From Cyanidiococcus yangmingshanensis (taxonomy: Eukaryota; Rhodophyta; Bangiophyceae; Cyanidiales; Cyanidiaceae), in contig VWRR01000002.1 of NCBI GenBank assembly GCA_013995675.1, positions 682,001 to 746,000 on the forward strand: DNA of 64,000 nt, written 5' to 3'. A program made the translations under genes and the position numbers. The notes beneath the pieces are model-generated. The model saw nothing but the letters and a program-made list of their open reading frames with translations, ran no database searches and was not told the origin of the DNA. Shown piece by piece: positions 1-10,400 of this stretch (positions are counted from its first letter, which is position 1; each line of letters starts with the position of its first letter).

Positions 1-1193
1 CGTTGGTGTTCGTGTTCAGCTCCAAAGGTTTCCGCGCTACAATAAAGAAAGAGGGCGTAAAAATACCTAATCTGCCAGCAGCAACGAGGTCTCTCGCCCC
101 GTCCATGAGCGTTCTGCTCATTTTCGCACTGCCCTTGGGGGCGATGCGCATCGTCTCCAACGCAGAGACGAGGGCGTGTGTCACGTGATGCCCCAAACGC
201 GTATGCCGAAAACCGCTCCAATGAAAGGCATCCTCGCCGCTCAGTGGTGTATACCAGGGCTTCACGCTCAGCTCCGCTGCATCATATGCGTCTTCAATCT
301 CAAAACCGACTTGGGTGAGGACTTGCGTGATCTCTTCTGCTCGCATGAGATCCGGTATGCCGTTACCGATCTCAATACCGAACTTGAGCTGTTCATGCTC
401 CGCATTCGATGCGTCATAGCGATTCGTTAGTGCCCATTCGTATCCCACGAACCGCGTGCCCGGTTTCAGCACCCGGAATACCTCCGAATATGTTTTCCGC
501 TTGTCAGGGCTGTGGCAAGTCGCTTCGATTTGATAGGCGCCATCTTTGGAGCTAGTTGCGAACGGAAGATCGTTAAAGTCGGCTTTGATGATCGTGCACT
601 GATTCATCAGGCCCTCGTCCTCTATGTAGCGAAGGCCGCGCAGAATCTGATAGTCGCAGATGTTCACCCCTACAACATGGCAACGCGCAAAGCGAGCAAT
701 ATTTCGCAGAGGACCTCCTACCCCACACCCGAGGTCGATCACCTCAGCGTCGGGATCGAGCTTCAGCCGCAAAGCGATGGTGTACTCGTATCGACGCGTT
801 GCTTCTCGGAACGTCTCGTCAGGCCCGTAGACCGCAAAATGGAAACTAGGTCCCCAGCCCCATTCATAAAAGTCTGTTGCGATATCGTACATTCCGTTAC
901 TCAACTCCTTGTACATACGCTTGCGCAGCGCGACTGTCCTCTGTCGAGCCACAACCACGCGCGAACAACGCCAAGTACTCATCCAATTCCTCCGCAGTAG
1001 ACTTGCCACTCGATTTCGCGTGACCTCGACGTCCTACAACAGGCAGAAACTGAAACAAAAACTCCCAGAGTTGAGCAGCAGCGTCCGAACTCGTTGTTGC
1101 CGCCTGGTGCCACAGACCCGCGCTCTTGTGTATCGGGAGGCGCCACAACCCTCGCCGACCGCTTCGACTAGAGACGCGGTCCTGTGCTAGCAT
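1..1193 (-). CDS. SMT1: Sterol C24-methyltransferase (SMT/Erg6), 3' end outside window
   Basis: This enzyme transfers a methyl group from S-adenosylmethionine to C24 of the sterol side chain. The minus strand reads the Erg6 signature FYEWGWGPSFHFA, then the AdoMet-binding motif I VIDLGCGVGGPLRNIA, and continues to FTPSFFIVARKPLEL, near the usual end of the family. The frame is still open at base 1, so probably only a few C-terminal residues are missing. The ATG at 1193 opens an N-terminal frame ending in KSTAEELDEYLALFAR, which resembles the Erg6 region just before the catalytic core. That frame stops at 897-899, while the core frame opens just after an in-frame stop near 1040. The two join only if one base around 922-937 is skipped. 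Without the upstream frame, the first core-frame ATG gives a truncated N-terminus. Identity is firm; the exact start is not. Confidence 0.9.
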
Positions 1194-2519
1194 GCCGATC
1201 AGCAACTCTGCCTACCTGTGGCGTACTTTTCGATTTCCTGGTCATGAAGTTGAAGGAGACGCTATTGATCTGTTCTGAGAACTCGTTCCTAGACAAACGC
1301 TCAACACGCGCACGCGCAAACACGCATGCGCACGCACCGTGGTGTGCGTGTCTGCGTTGCCGCACCGGCCGTCGATCGTGTCCTTCGCGGACGCCGTTCG
1401 TCTGCCGTCTGAACGGCCAGACGCTTGCGCACATGTTCATAGGAGACAAGAATGTCCATTCCTGATGAACGTTTGGGGACGATCCCCGAGCCGATCGGAA
1501 CAAGCGTCGGCATCAGCGATGGTCGCCCTGCCATCCTGCCAAGGGTCGTGCATTCACTCCAACAGTGAATCCTTGAGGCACGCAATCATGCAAACGACTT
1601 CAAATCGACGTGCAAGAATCCTTATCCGTAAATTATGTTCGAGGTTGGTTCATTGTAGCTGGTGTGTTCGAGGATCTTGTGTGGTCCCGTGAAGGATTCG
1701 CAAGCGAACACAAGGCCCTGACACGTGAGAGACTCAATGCATGATCTCGACTGGAGGATCGATCCAGGATACGAGGCGTCTTGACCAAACTGAAGCAAGC
1801 GTTCGAAAACGGTAGATGGCAATGCACTGGACGGTGTACGCTGATCTAAATCCAGTGGTTGTCCAGGACAAAGTCGTTGCGCTCACCATGGTTGCTGGTA
1901 GCGCGTCGAGAGCGACCATGGTTGTGGATGAGCGCAGGGATTGACCTCGGGAGAAGGTATACGCGCTATGCCCAGGTATGGAGATTGCTCCCCGATGAGA
2001 ACACAGTAGACCGCGTTTCCGAAACGGGCGCCAAGTCCTCCATTCAGCAACTGTGCTAATCATGGAGTTTTCCCTCTATTTTAGATAAAAAATCGATGAT
2101 TTTCACGAATCGAAACGTGACGTGCATGATCGTCTTGATAACATTCGGAGGGCTGCGCGAACGCCGTGCCCCTGAGGCATGACCAGCACCTGGATCGGTC
2201 CCGATTTCTCCTACACAAACTCGACCGCGTCCTCAAGTAAGTATCGAGCGAATGCTCCCTGTTCTGAAACACGATCACAATCCCGAACAAGTCACTTTTG
2301 CTTTGATCAACAATCCATCGCTCGTTGGCAATGCCACCTGGGCGCGCCATTCAGGCGGCATCGTCAGAATCGCTGGTCGCCGAAGCAACGCTCGCACGAC
2401 GCGCTCGCTGACGAGTAACGAACCGTCTTCTGCAGTAACGCCCCGTGTTGGGTCGGGGTTGCAGTGTCGACGGCGTCTGCTGACTCTTTGGGTCAGACTG
2501 GATCTCAAGCACAACTCAA
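1194..2519. other. Intergenic, divergent promoters of SMT and uL2m
   Basis: No convincing gene is seen. Bases about 1302-1350 form a CG/CA-rich stretch of mostly alternating purines and pyrimidines. The interval holds the upstream regions of the leftward SMT gene and the rightward uL2m gene. Confidence 0.5.
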
Positions 2520-3878
2520 ATGTCGTGCTTGGAGTCTCTGCGGACAGTGCAGACGATATGTGCCGGCTGGCGAGCAGTCGCCACCCAGTGGCGAAGACGT
2601 CTCCACTGCAGTGCCACGCTTGGACTGCGTTCTGCTGGCGTCGATATTCGCACAATAACTGGTTCTGAAGAGACAACTCAGCGAGCGATGCTGGTTGATC
2701 CGACACGACCCAAGATTCGGAGGCGCAAGCCCACAACGCCGTCAAACCGTGCCACCGCTTTGATCGATTATTCGGTTCTTTATCGGGGACGCCCCGTGAA
2801 GAAACTCACTCAAGGATTGCGTCGATCGACTGGTGGTCGCAACAACCAGGGGAGAATCACTATCTGGCATCGAGGAGGAGGCCACCGTCGTCTCTATCGT
2901 ATCATCGACTTTGGTCGGCGCCTGTATGCTGGTCTTCCAGGTTCCGTCGAGCGAATCGAGTACGACCCGAACCGTAGCGCGCTTATTGCGCTGCTTCGGT
3001 ATCCATTACCAGATGCAGAGGAACCCAAAGAGCCGACAGTGGCCAGCGACCTCTATGGCGGTCTCGCGGACGCATTGCGAGCATCCGCAGCACCGGCATC
3101 AGCGGTAGAACCGCGGCTTGTCTATCTCGCTCAGGGGCCTCGTGGAGGGGACGTTGCGCATGGCTCCTCTACCGAGTCCTCAAGCGGCCCTCTACTGGCC
3201 GTATCAACGTCGCGATCCAATGTCGCGCTCGGTCAAAACGACCAAAAGGAGCGCCAACGAGCACTTAGTTCGTCAGAGGTAGTGAAAACGAATGTGCGGA
3301 TTCTCAAACGTCGCGCAGCGTCTCGCCCCAAAACGCGCCTGTCGTATATCATCTGCCCGCAAGGCATTCGCATTGGTGAACTGCTGGTCTCTCGTGTGGA
3401 TGGCCCCGTGGAGCCGAAACCTGGCAACGCTTGTCCGCTGCGATTCCTGCCCATCGGAACAGAGGTACACAACATTGAAATGAGACCCCGTTCCGGGGGC
3501 AAGCTCTGTCGTGCGGCAGGCACCAGCGCGCAATTGCTAGAAAAGGACGAGAAACGAAAATTGGCTTTGTTGCGTCTTCAGAGTCGGGAAGTTCGGTACG
3601 TGCACCTGGATTGCATGGCCACCGTTGGTGCCGTGAGCAACCCTGAGCACCACAACCAGTCTTATGGCAAAGCTGGTCGACGCCGTTGGCTTGGACGTCG
3701 ACCTGTAACTCGCGGTGTTGCCATGAATCCAGTCGATCATCCGCATGGCGGTGGCGAGGGCAAGACGAGCGGAGGACGACCTTCCGTAACGCCGTGGGGC
3801 AAACCGACCAAAGGCTATCGCACCGTGCGGAAACCGCGAGGGGCAAAGTTTATTGTACGAAGGCGCTTCGAGCGATAA
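2520..3878 (+). CDS. MRPL2: Mitochondrial ribosomal protein uL2m with internal insertion
   Basis: This is the large-subunit ribosomal protein at the peptidyl-transferase centre. The core blocks are clear: GRNNQGRITIWHRGGGHRR, and near the C-terminus VAMNPVDHPHGGGEGK followed by the basic tail. The ATG at 2520 gives an arginine-rich, acid-poor leader (WRRRLHCSA and following residues) typical of a mitochondrial presequence; the next ATG at 2688 would lose it. Red algal plastid genomes usually keep their own rpl2, so mitochondrial use is the better reading. About 112 residues (roughly 162-274), rich in Ser and Ala, are inserted between the N-terminal beta-barrel part and the YIICPQGIRIGE block. 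The homologous loop is normally short. The frame is intact. Confidence 0.9.
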   Translation: MSCLESLRTVQTICAGWRAVATQWRRRLHCSATLGLRSAGVDIRTITGSEETTQRAMLVDPTRPKIRRRKPTTPSNRATALIDYSVLYRGRPVKKLTQGLRRSTGGRNNQGRITIWHRGGGHRRLYRIIDFGRRLYAGLPGSVERIEYDPNRSALIALLRYPLPDAEEPKEPTVASDLYGGLADALRASAAPASAVEPRLVYLAQGPRGGDVAHGSSTESSSGPLLAVSTSRSNVALGQNDQKERQRALSSSEVVKTNVRILKRRAASRPKTRLSYIICPQGIRIGELLVSRVDGPVEPKPGNACPLRFLPIGTEVHNIEMRPRSGGKLCRAAGTSAQLLEKDEKRKLALLRLQSREVRYVHLDCMATVGAVSNPEHHNQSYGKAGRRRWLGRRPVTRGVAMNPVDHPHGGGEGKTSGGRPSVTPWGKPTKGYRTVRKPRGAKFIVRRRFER

Positions 3879-3910
3879 ATAAGCGCCGCACGATAGATAG
3901 GTCTATCTAT
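3862..3910 (+). terminator. Two inverted repeats at the uL2m 3' end
   Basis: A 7-bp inverted repeat (GGCGCTT ... AAGCGCC) spans the stop codon at about 3862-3887. Directly after it, 3893-3910 is an 8-bp inverted repeat (ATAGATAG, 2-base spacer, CTATCTAT). Either could fold in the 3' end of the transcript. A role in 3' processing is only inference. Confidence 0.25.
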
Positions 3911-4577
3911 GTTTTTACGAACCATTTGAATGGACAAAAATTCCAGGCCGAGTTGTACTCGAAAAGTATTCGCTGCATCACAGGCCGTGTAAGTGGATAT
4001 CAAGTGCTCTTGCAAGAACTGCTCATAACCATCACGACGTGCTAGCAATCCCGAAGACGTTAATCGTATTCGTACCAAGACCCCAGATGCCATCACATCG
4101 CTCATGCGAGCACGGACACAATCTCTTATCAAGGTCCGTGATCGGCAGAGCACAGGATAGCGCGCGGTAACGCTTTCCTAAGCAAATTTCAGTTCCTGGG
4201 CGAAGCATGAAAATTTCCATCCCAAACTTTCTCCTTTAGGTATATCAAAGGTAGTCGTCAATCGTCACGCTCTATGGAGCGACGAGCCACACCTGCTCGT
4301 CCATGCCTAGTTCCCTAACGCTGAGCTCGGTTTCGTCCGAGTGATTCGCCGATGCGACGTCGCTCCAAACCGCTGCCCCAAACCTGAGCGCTGCCCAACG
4401 CAAGCCGTGCAATAAACCCGATCGCCAAACTGCACTTCCAGCACAATGAGAACACATATCGTACGCAATCGCACTCCGGAACACTGCGCAAGAGACTCGG
4501 CCTCGCTCCGAGTCGTCTTCGCGGCAGCGCATACGCCGGCAGCGATCCGAGCCCAGACCCTGTACCTAAACCCGCAC
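3911..4577. other. Intergenic between convergent uL2m and ACBP
   Basis: Only short spurious open frames are present; I see no gene or RNA. Confidence 0.5.
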
Positions 4578-4856
4578 TTACTTTAGTTCCGAGGAAAATG
4601 AGGACCCTGATAGCGCATCAACCTTGCAAATGTACTGACGCATGGCCTCATCAGCGCTCAAGCCCTTGATCGAGTTCCAGGCGTCCCACTTGGCGCGTTC
4701 CTTGGGGTTGAGGATCCCCGGCCGCCCTGTGTTACAGTCGCCAACTTTTGCCTGCTTATACCGTCCATAAAGATATTTTTGATCATCCTGAGATACGGTT
4801 GACAGTTTTTTCACGTGGTCTGCTGCTTTCTCAAAAACGTCTTTCAGGTTACTCAT
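4578..4856 (-). CDS. ACBP: Acyl-CoA-binding protein (ACBP)
   Basis: A 92-residue cytosolic carrier that binds medium- and long-chain acyl-CoA esters and moves them between enzymes of lipid metabolism. The length is that of classical small ACBPs (86-92 residues). The diagnostic stretch is present: YLYGRYKQAKVGDCNTGRPG, then KERAKWDAWNSIKGLSADEAM. It contains the conserved tyrosines, the lysine of the YKQA motif and the KWDAW core that lines the ligand pocket. The ATG at 4856 gives the full N-terminal helix. No targeting sequence or membrane anchor is visible. The frame is intact. Confidence 0.95.
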   Translation of the reverse strand: MSNLKDVFEKAADHVKKLSTVSQDDQKYLYGRYKQAKVGDCNTGRPGILNPKERAKWDAWNSIKGLSADEAMRQYICKVDALSGSSFSSELK

Positions 4857-5615
4857 GGCTGGAGCGCTAGGACTCCAAACTGGCTACGAAGATTGCCGGG
4901 AGCGGCCCGGGCCATCGAGATGGATCGGCCGCGACGGCGCCGTCCACGGCTTGTGACACGCTTTCGCGGAACGTGACCAGTCGAGGGCTCGCTCCTGTGT
5001 CGATTCACTGTCGTGCCCGGTGCGTAGACACTCAACGCTGATTAGGCGTCTAGAGGGTTTTCTTTGAAATCGTTGGTGAATGGGTTCGTTTCCATCCAGC
5101 ATAGGTTATGCGCACATCGACAGGGCGGGTCAACACATGCGCTCTCGCTGGATGCTGTTCCAGGTCCTATTTGCGATGCATCAATCGACGCAACGACTTG
5201 GATTGGTGCGTCCTTCGAAAACAGAAATAGGTCATTGCTTCTGATGTTGGTTACGACAAGGTATCCATAGGGGATTACGGTATGGTTCAGATCGAGTCGT
5301 CACTGCTCGAGGTTGTGAGCGCCCGCCTTTTTGGCATCGAGCACGGATACGCCGTCCTGCCAAAAGACTTTTTCAGTTCAGTTTGCTCGGACGAGCATTC
5401 CTGATGCAGGCAAAACTGTCCTTCCGAGAACATTTTGCGTTCTTTTTAGAGGCATGTCTACGACAGATACTTGAGGGAACTTCGGTTGAAACAGCGTCCT
5501 TATCCTGCCGCGATCTGGTTCTGGCATCGGGAGCAACCAGCTCGTCCATATCCTGTTCGTGGCCCTTCAACGAACAGGTATCATGCGTCATGAACAAAAC
5601 ACACCAGATGCTTAT
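4857..5615. other. Intergenic upstream of ACBP and downstream of the DUF2301 gene
   Basis: No convincing coding region. Short open frames on both strands have skewed, arginine- or serine-rich compositions and no recognisable domain. Confidence 0.5.
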
Positions 5616-6583
5616 TTACAAACCCCGTTGTTGTTGATAAAGAAATACAGACTTGTCCCCGAGATCGTCTCGTACATTTTGTCTCATTTTTCGAAACGAG
5701 AAGAGCGCCATGAGCGACGCGATCACCACACTGATCATGAGCCCTGTGTCTGATTGAGGTCCTTTCCACCAGTCCAGCAGCTGGCCACCCATAAGCAGCG
5801 GGGACCAGCACGAAGAGCCCAGACGCTTCGGCGCGTCGAAAACAGAACGCTTCCTTGAAGAAGACACCGGTGAGCGCTGCAGCTACCCAGCCTGCGCCAG
5901 TTAGGACACCCACCGGATGCGTCATGACCCAGTGGGCGTACAGGTCGCGTGACGTGGACCAAACCACCATATCACTGATGGCAGAGGTGACTGCACCGAT
6001 ACCGAGGAGATACTGAAGCGCCCGATGCAGTGGACGCATGTAGATGTGAATGTAGCGAAGTGCGATCCCAAGTCCAGCCACTCCGGTCCAATACAAGGCC
6101 TCATAAATGATACCGTAAGGAAGCTGATCAGGGCCAACTGGGCTCGGATGTGTTTCGGCAGCAACCCACTGCGGTCGCGGTGGCAGCGACTGCCGCCAAA
6201 CTCACCAACGCCATACCAGCGCGATAAGCGCGCACTTCTCGAACATCAGTTTCCGTCAAGAACCATTCTCCGAAAGCACCCGAGAATGGCCCACCAAGTA
6301 CCACATCATCCTTTGGAGGTGACTCTACAGAGTTGCGCTGCAGCGAAAGACGCCACGAACGATGCACCAAACGACGCCTGGATTGCAGCTTTAACGAACG
6401 GTGCTCGCCGGAGTGATCAGCTCGCACCCTGCGTTCAAGACCACCCCGTATGAGTACTTGCTGGTCGCATACCTGCCGGCTTGATGACTGGCCCACACTG
6501 CTCCAGTGCACGTAACTAGACAAGAACGTGAACATGTAGTCGGTTAGCCGTCGCAACACTTCACCGTCGCTCAGACAACGCAT
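5616..6583 (-). CDS. DUF2301-like integral membrane protein, split over three frames
   Basis: The pieces match the order I expect for the cyanobacterial/plastid DUF2301 membrane-protein family, whose function is unknown. First is a soluble start with FGEWFLTETDVREVRAYRAG. Then come hydrophobic segments including IALRYIHIYMRPLHRALQ and GVFFKEAFCFRRAEASG. Last is a tail with FSFRKMRQNVRDDLGDKSVF. These lie in three minus-strand frames. The first switch is near a CCC run (plus strand) at 6165-6167 and the second at the GGGG run at 5800-5803; each needs one base skipped. The ATG at 6583 gives a long basic leader that could be a plastid transit peptide. Family assignment is from memory of the conserved blocks, so moderate. 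Confidence 0.6.
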
Positions 6584-7482
6584 TCTGAACAGTTGCCCGA
6601 CGAGACGGAGCAGCCGCGGCCTGCCGACGATCTCGTCCCAGACCGGCCGAACATCGACGACAACCCGTTTTCAGTCTGCATGAGACTCGAGTATTTTCCC
6701 GTCTCTTCCTAGCGTAGATGCACGTGGTGGTTCTGTGAGTGCTTGGATGAAACAAGCAAACAGCGACACAAGGAAAACAGGGTGCATGTGATTTGAGTGA
6801 AATGTCGAGTGAAACCTATACTCGGCAGTGGGGAATGTGGGATAGGGAGGCTTGCGAAACATCGATGCATGATCAAACTTCAAGATTCATAACAGCTGAT
6901 ACCGTATCCCAAACAGCACTATTTTCATGACCGATAGCGGCCCCAAACGAGCTCATTGGTCAGATTGGGGCCCGCTACTCTTACCGCGAGTCTGCCTGAT
7001 TCCTGGGTATTGTGCCCGCTGACGAGCCCTGCAGTGCATTTGGCTCGATCATCATCTCATATTCGCTCTGCTGGCATCGATGGATGTGCACTGTCTGCGT
7101 CTATGTGCATCGAGGTAATGCAAAAAGTCGAACACAACCTTGAAGAACGAAGTCGATCGTGCTTCTTGGGAGCCACTGCTCGATCGCGTGTTGCAACAAA
7201 CGCTCTTCGGAAGCATACCTTCCACTCCAACGCATGCTGCAGAAAAGTCGTAGCGCTGGGCTCGTTCCTCCAGAACCTATCTAGAGCTGCGTGGTGACGC
7301 CAGCAGACTGGAGTCTCCAGCGAATGAAATGCAGCCGTATATGCCCAGAGCCGAGATGCTGGGGCTCAACCCCATGGGCGATCGATGGACCGGAAGGCGT
7401 GACGCTGCAAGCCAACAGGGCTCTGCTGGCTGCGCTCCAGTTTGTGTACTACTGAATCCGCTGAGCTGTTCGGAAGGCTCTT
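6584..7482. other. Intergenic, divergent promoters of the DUF2301 and ARF-GEF genes
   Basis: No gene recognised. The 113-codon open frame on the plus strand at 6956-7297 begins at a non-ATG codon and shows no domain. Confidence 0.5.
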
Positions 7483-10400
7483 ATGAATCGTACAGATGCC
7501 TTTAGTGTGCCTGTAACTTCTTTTCTTGGAGCCTTTCAATGTCTGCGCAAGGAGGTGCGCCCAGGGTGCCCGATGTCACCGAGTGGTGAAACGGCTGATC
7601 GACCTGCTGCTTTCGGGAAGCCAACTGCGACGGCGACGCCAACCTCTTGTTTGGAACCGCCTGATCCAGAGCTTGCGTGTAGCGATCGTTTGCTATGGAA
7701 AGACTTGGAAACGTTGCTTCGAAACGGCGGTTTTGGGACAGACTCCTTAACGACAGCGGCTTCTTCTCGCCAGGTCTTCCTGAAACGCTGGCGCCGGCCC
7801 AGTGCACCGTCGCCGACGAGCACCACGAGGACTTTCAATGACTGGAACGTTGGACTTGGAGCGTCACTGAGCAGTTCTTCCTATGGTCTATGTCCAGCCT
7901 CTGCCTATTTGGAGGCGCTCGAAGAACTCTGGACGGTGTGTCGAAGGAGTGCAGCGACTGCGTCGAGTGCAGAGCAACCTCAACGGCTTGCGTTGGCTGA
8001 CCAGCTGTGGTCTCGGCTCCTTTTGATGCAAACTGCTGTTCTGTCGGCACGAGATATGGCAAGAAGGACGGGAGGCGAGCATGATGACGATGACAGCCAT
8101 GACTCGAAACCATGGTTGATATGCCGGATGACTCTGTCTGAATCGATGGAGCTCAACAAGTTCGATTTGGCTTGCTCACCAGAACATTCGAAATCGGCAC
8201 CTATGCTGTCGGAATGCGGCGAAAAGTCGAGCTCTGAGGACGTGTTTCGGGCACCTCTCAATCCGAGTGCCGAGTCGATGGCTCACAGCCTCGTCGAGCC
8301 GCCACTCGAAGAGAACGCTCGTGCGGCCAGCACGGTCGCGACACAGTCCCCGAGACCAACGCGACTACAGACAGCGCTCGTGGAGAGAAATTTGTCGAAT
8401 TCGAATGAGATCCAGCTGAGGCTTGACGGGGAGGACGCGCTCGACAGGTCTGCATTCACCGCACAAGCATGGAGCGCCTCACCGGGACACCAACAGGCGG
8501 CTTTTGAAACGTTTCACGAAGATCTGACGCAACGAACGAATGAGCTTGTTTTAGAGATGCCGTCATCGAGCCCAGACTGGGGCTTGGTATGGATTCCGGG
8601 AGCGCTTGTCATTCGTCCATTACTTGGGGCTCTGAAGGCGACTGCCACTTCAGGAAGTGCCGTCGCTGCAACGCTGGAGATACTGGATCATCTGCTTCAG
8701 CAGGGTGCTGCGCGTGGACTCGTCCTAGATGAGCAAAGAGACCTGGCGGTGCTGCCAGTGGCACGGACATTGACGGATCGAAAACCCTTGGTACCATCGA
8801 CGGTTTTTATCGACCAGCTGATGCTTCTCGGCCGCCGCTGGCTCGATGCGTACGCCCGCAGCCGGGTCTTACCGCAGCTCGTTGCAACCCTAACTCGCTG
8901 GTATCAGCAACGAAGCACGGCAGCGACTCATGAAGGCGCCTTGGTCAATTTCCTACGTCTACTTGAAACAATTGTACAAGTTGGTTTTGTTCCTTTGGGT
9001 GCATTGGCCATAGACGCGCAACAAACACCGATGCACTCTAAGTCTGAGGACGTCGATGGTGATCAGGTCACCGATCCGTTACCGTTTGCGGTGCTCCAGT
9101 CGATTCTGATGTTGTGTCTGCATATTGCCATTGGACGAGCTCGACATCGATCATTCCTCTTGCGTCGTCGTGGCGAAGAGGCTCTCGTTACCCTGACGAG
9201 ACGCTTATTCCAGTGGCACTTTTGTCCCGAGATCCGCGAATGGATGCTTCGACTCCTTGCTGCCATGATCGACCCGTGCATTGCGGATATTACGGCAGTT
9301 GTCTCTGCCGAGAAATCCGAATCATTCAAGGCATCAGAGCGACCATCGTCTGCCTCAGCGTCGGAGGCCTTGGCGACGAGTGTGGACCTGGAACTCAGGC
9401 ACGCTCTCTGGGGCGAGGAAGCAAGTGGACGTCCAGCCACCGAATGGATCAGTCTGGGGCTGCTGAGCTCCTCGTCGGACGCTGCTCGTCGCCGCCACGA
9501 GACTCAAATACTCGGTTTACGAATACTGCAGACTGTGCTGGACGCAGTTCGAGAGACGCCACGGCTTCACTCGGAGACAGTGCTCACTCGAATAGGAGCG
9601 CTTCGTTCTGTCGTGTTGGGTCCAATCAGTATCGCAATGCTCCGTTGCTGCGCGTCCTCTGGGGAGGCAAACTCGACGGAGGTGCTTACCCGAGCGCTGC
9701 CGCTTTCGCTGAAGCTCGTTGAATGTCTAGGCAGTCATGCTTTTTCGTTTTTTCATGCACTGCTGACGATCGTTATTCCAAGCCATCTTTCGATGCGCTC
9801 GGAGTCAGTTCATCGAGCAGCTGGGTCGCTCCGTGAAGAACTTGTTTTCCAGGTGCTCCGGCAACTTGGTTCGCGTTTGGATCTGCTCTGGAGTGCGTAC
9901 CTGGCTTATGACTGCAGTCTGAAGTTTATGGACGCTGTGGAGCCTCTCTTTGATACTTTGGCAGCATCTCGACATCCGTTCGCAGCCCAGGTCTTGGGGA
10001 CGGTACTCGAGATGCTGCAGCGACCAGATTATGGCCCGTGTCCGCTGTTGCTGCCGATAGAGGTCTCGGATTGGGAAGCACTCTGTCTACAGAAAAAAAG
10101 CAAACGACATCGTCGGGAAGTTTTGCGTTCGATACCCTTTGTTTCATCAAAAGAAGGGGAATGTTCGGCCTCGGAACTATGGAGACACCTCGAGGAGAAC
10201 CTCCCGATGAACGATGCGGAGCGTCGCGACGCGGTAAGCACGCTGGCGCTTTTTCTCCGCCATACTCCCGAACTTGACAAGGCACTGATCGGCCAAGTCA
10301 TCGGGAGCCCAGACCAGTTCAGTCAACAAGTGCTTGCCTCATATGCCGCAACCTTCGACCTGCGAAATCTCTCGATCGATGTGGCGTTGCGGCTCTTTCT

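Noticed and set aside
1302-1350. CG/CA alternating tract as a functional Z-DNA element
   Set aside because: Short and imperfect; nothing else supports a role.
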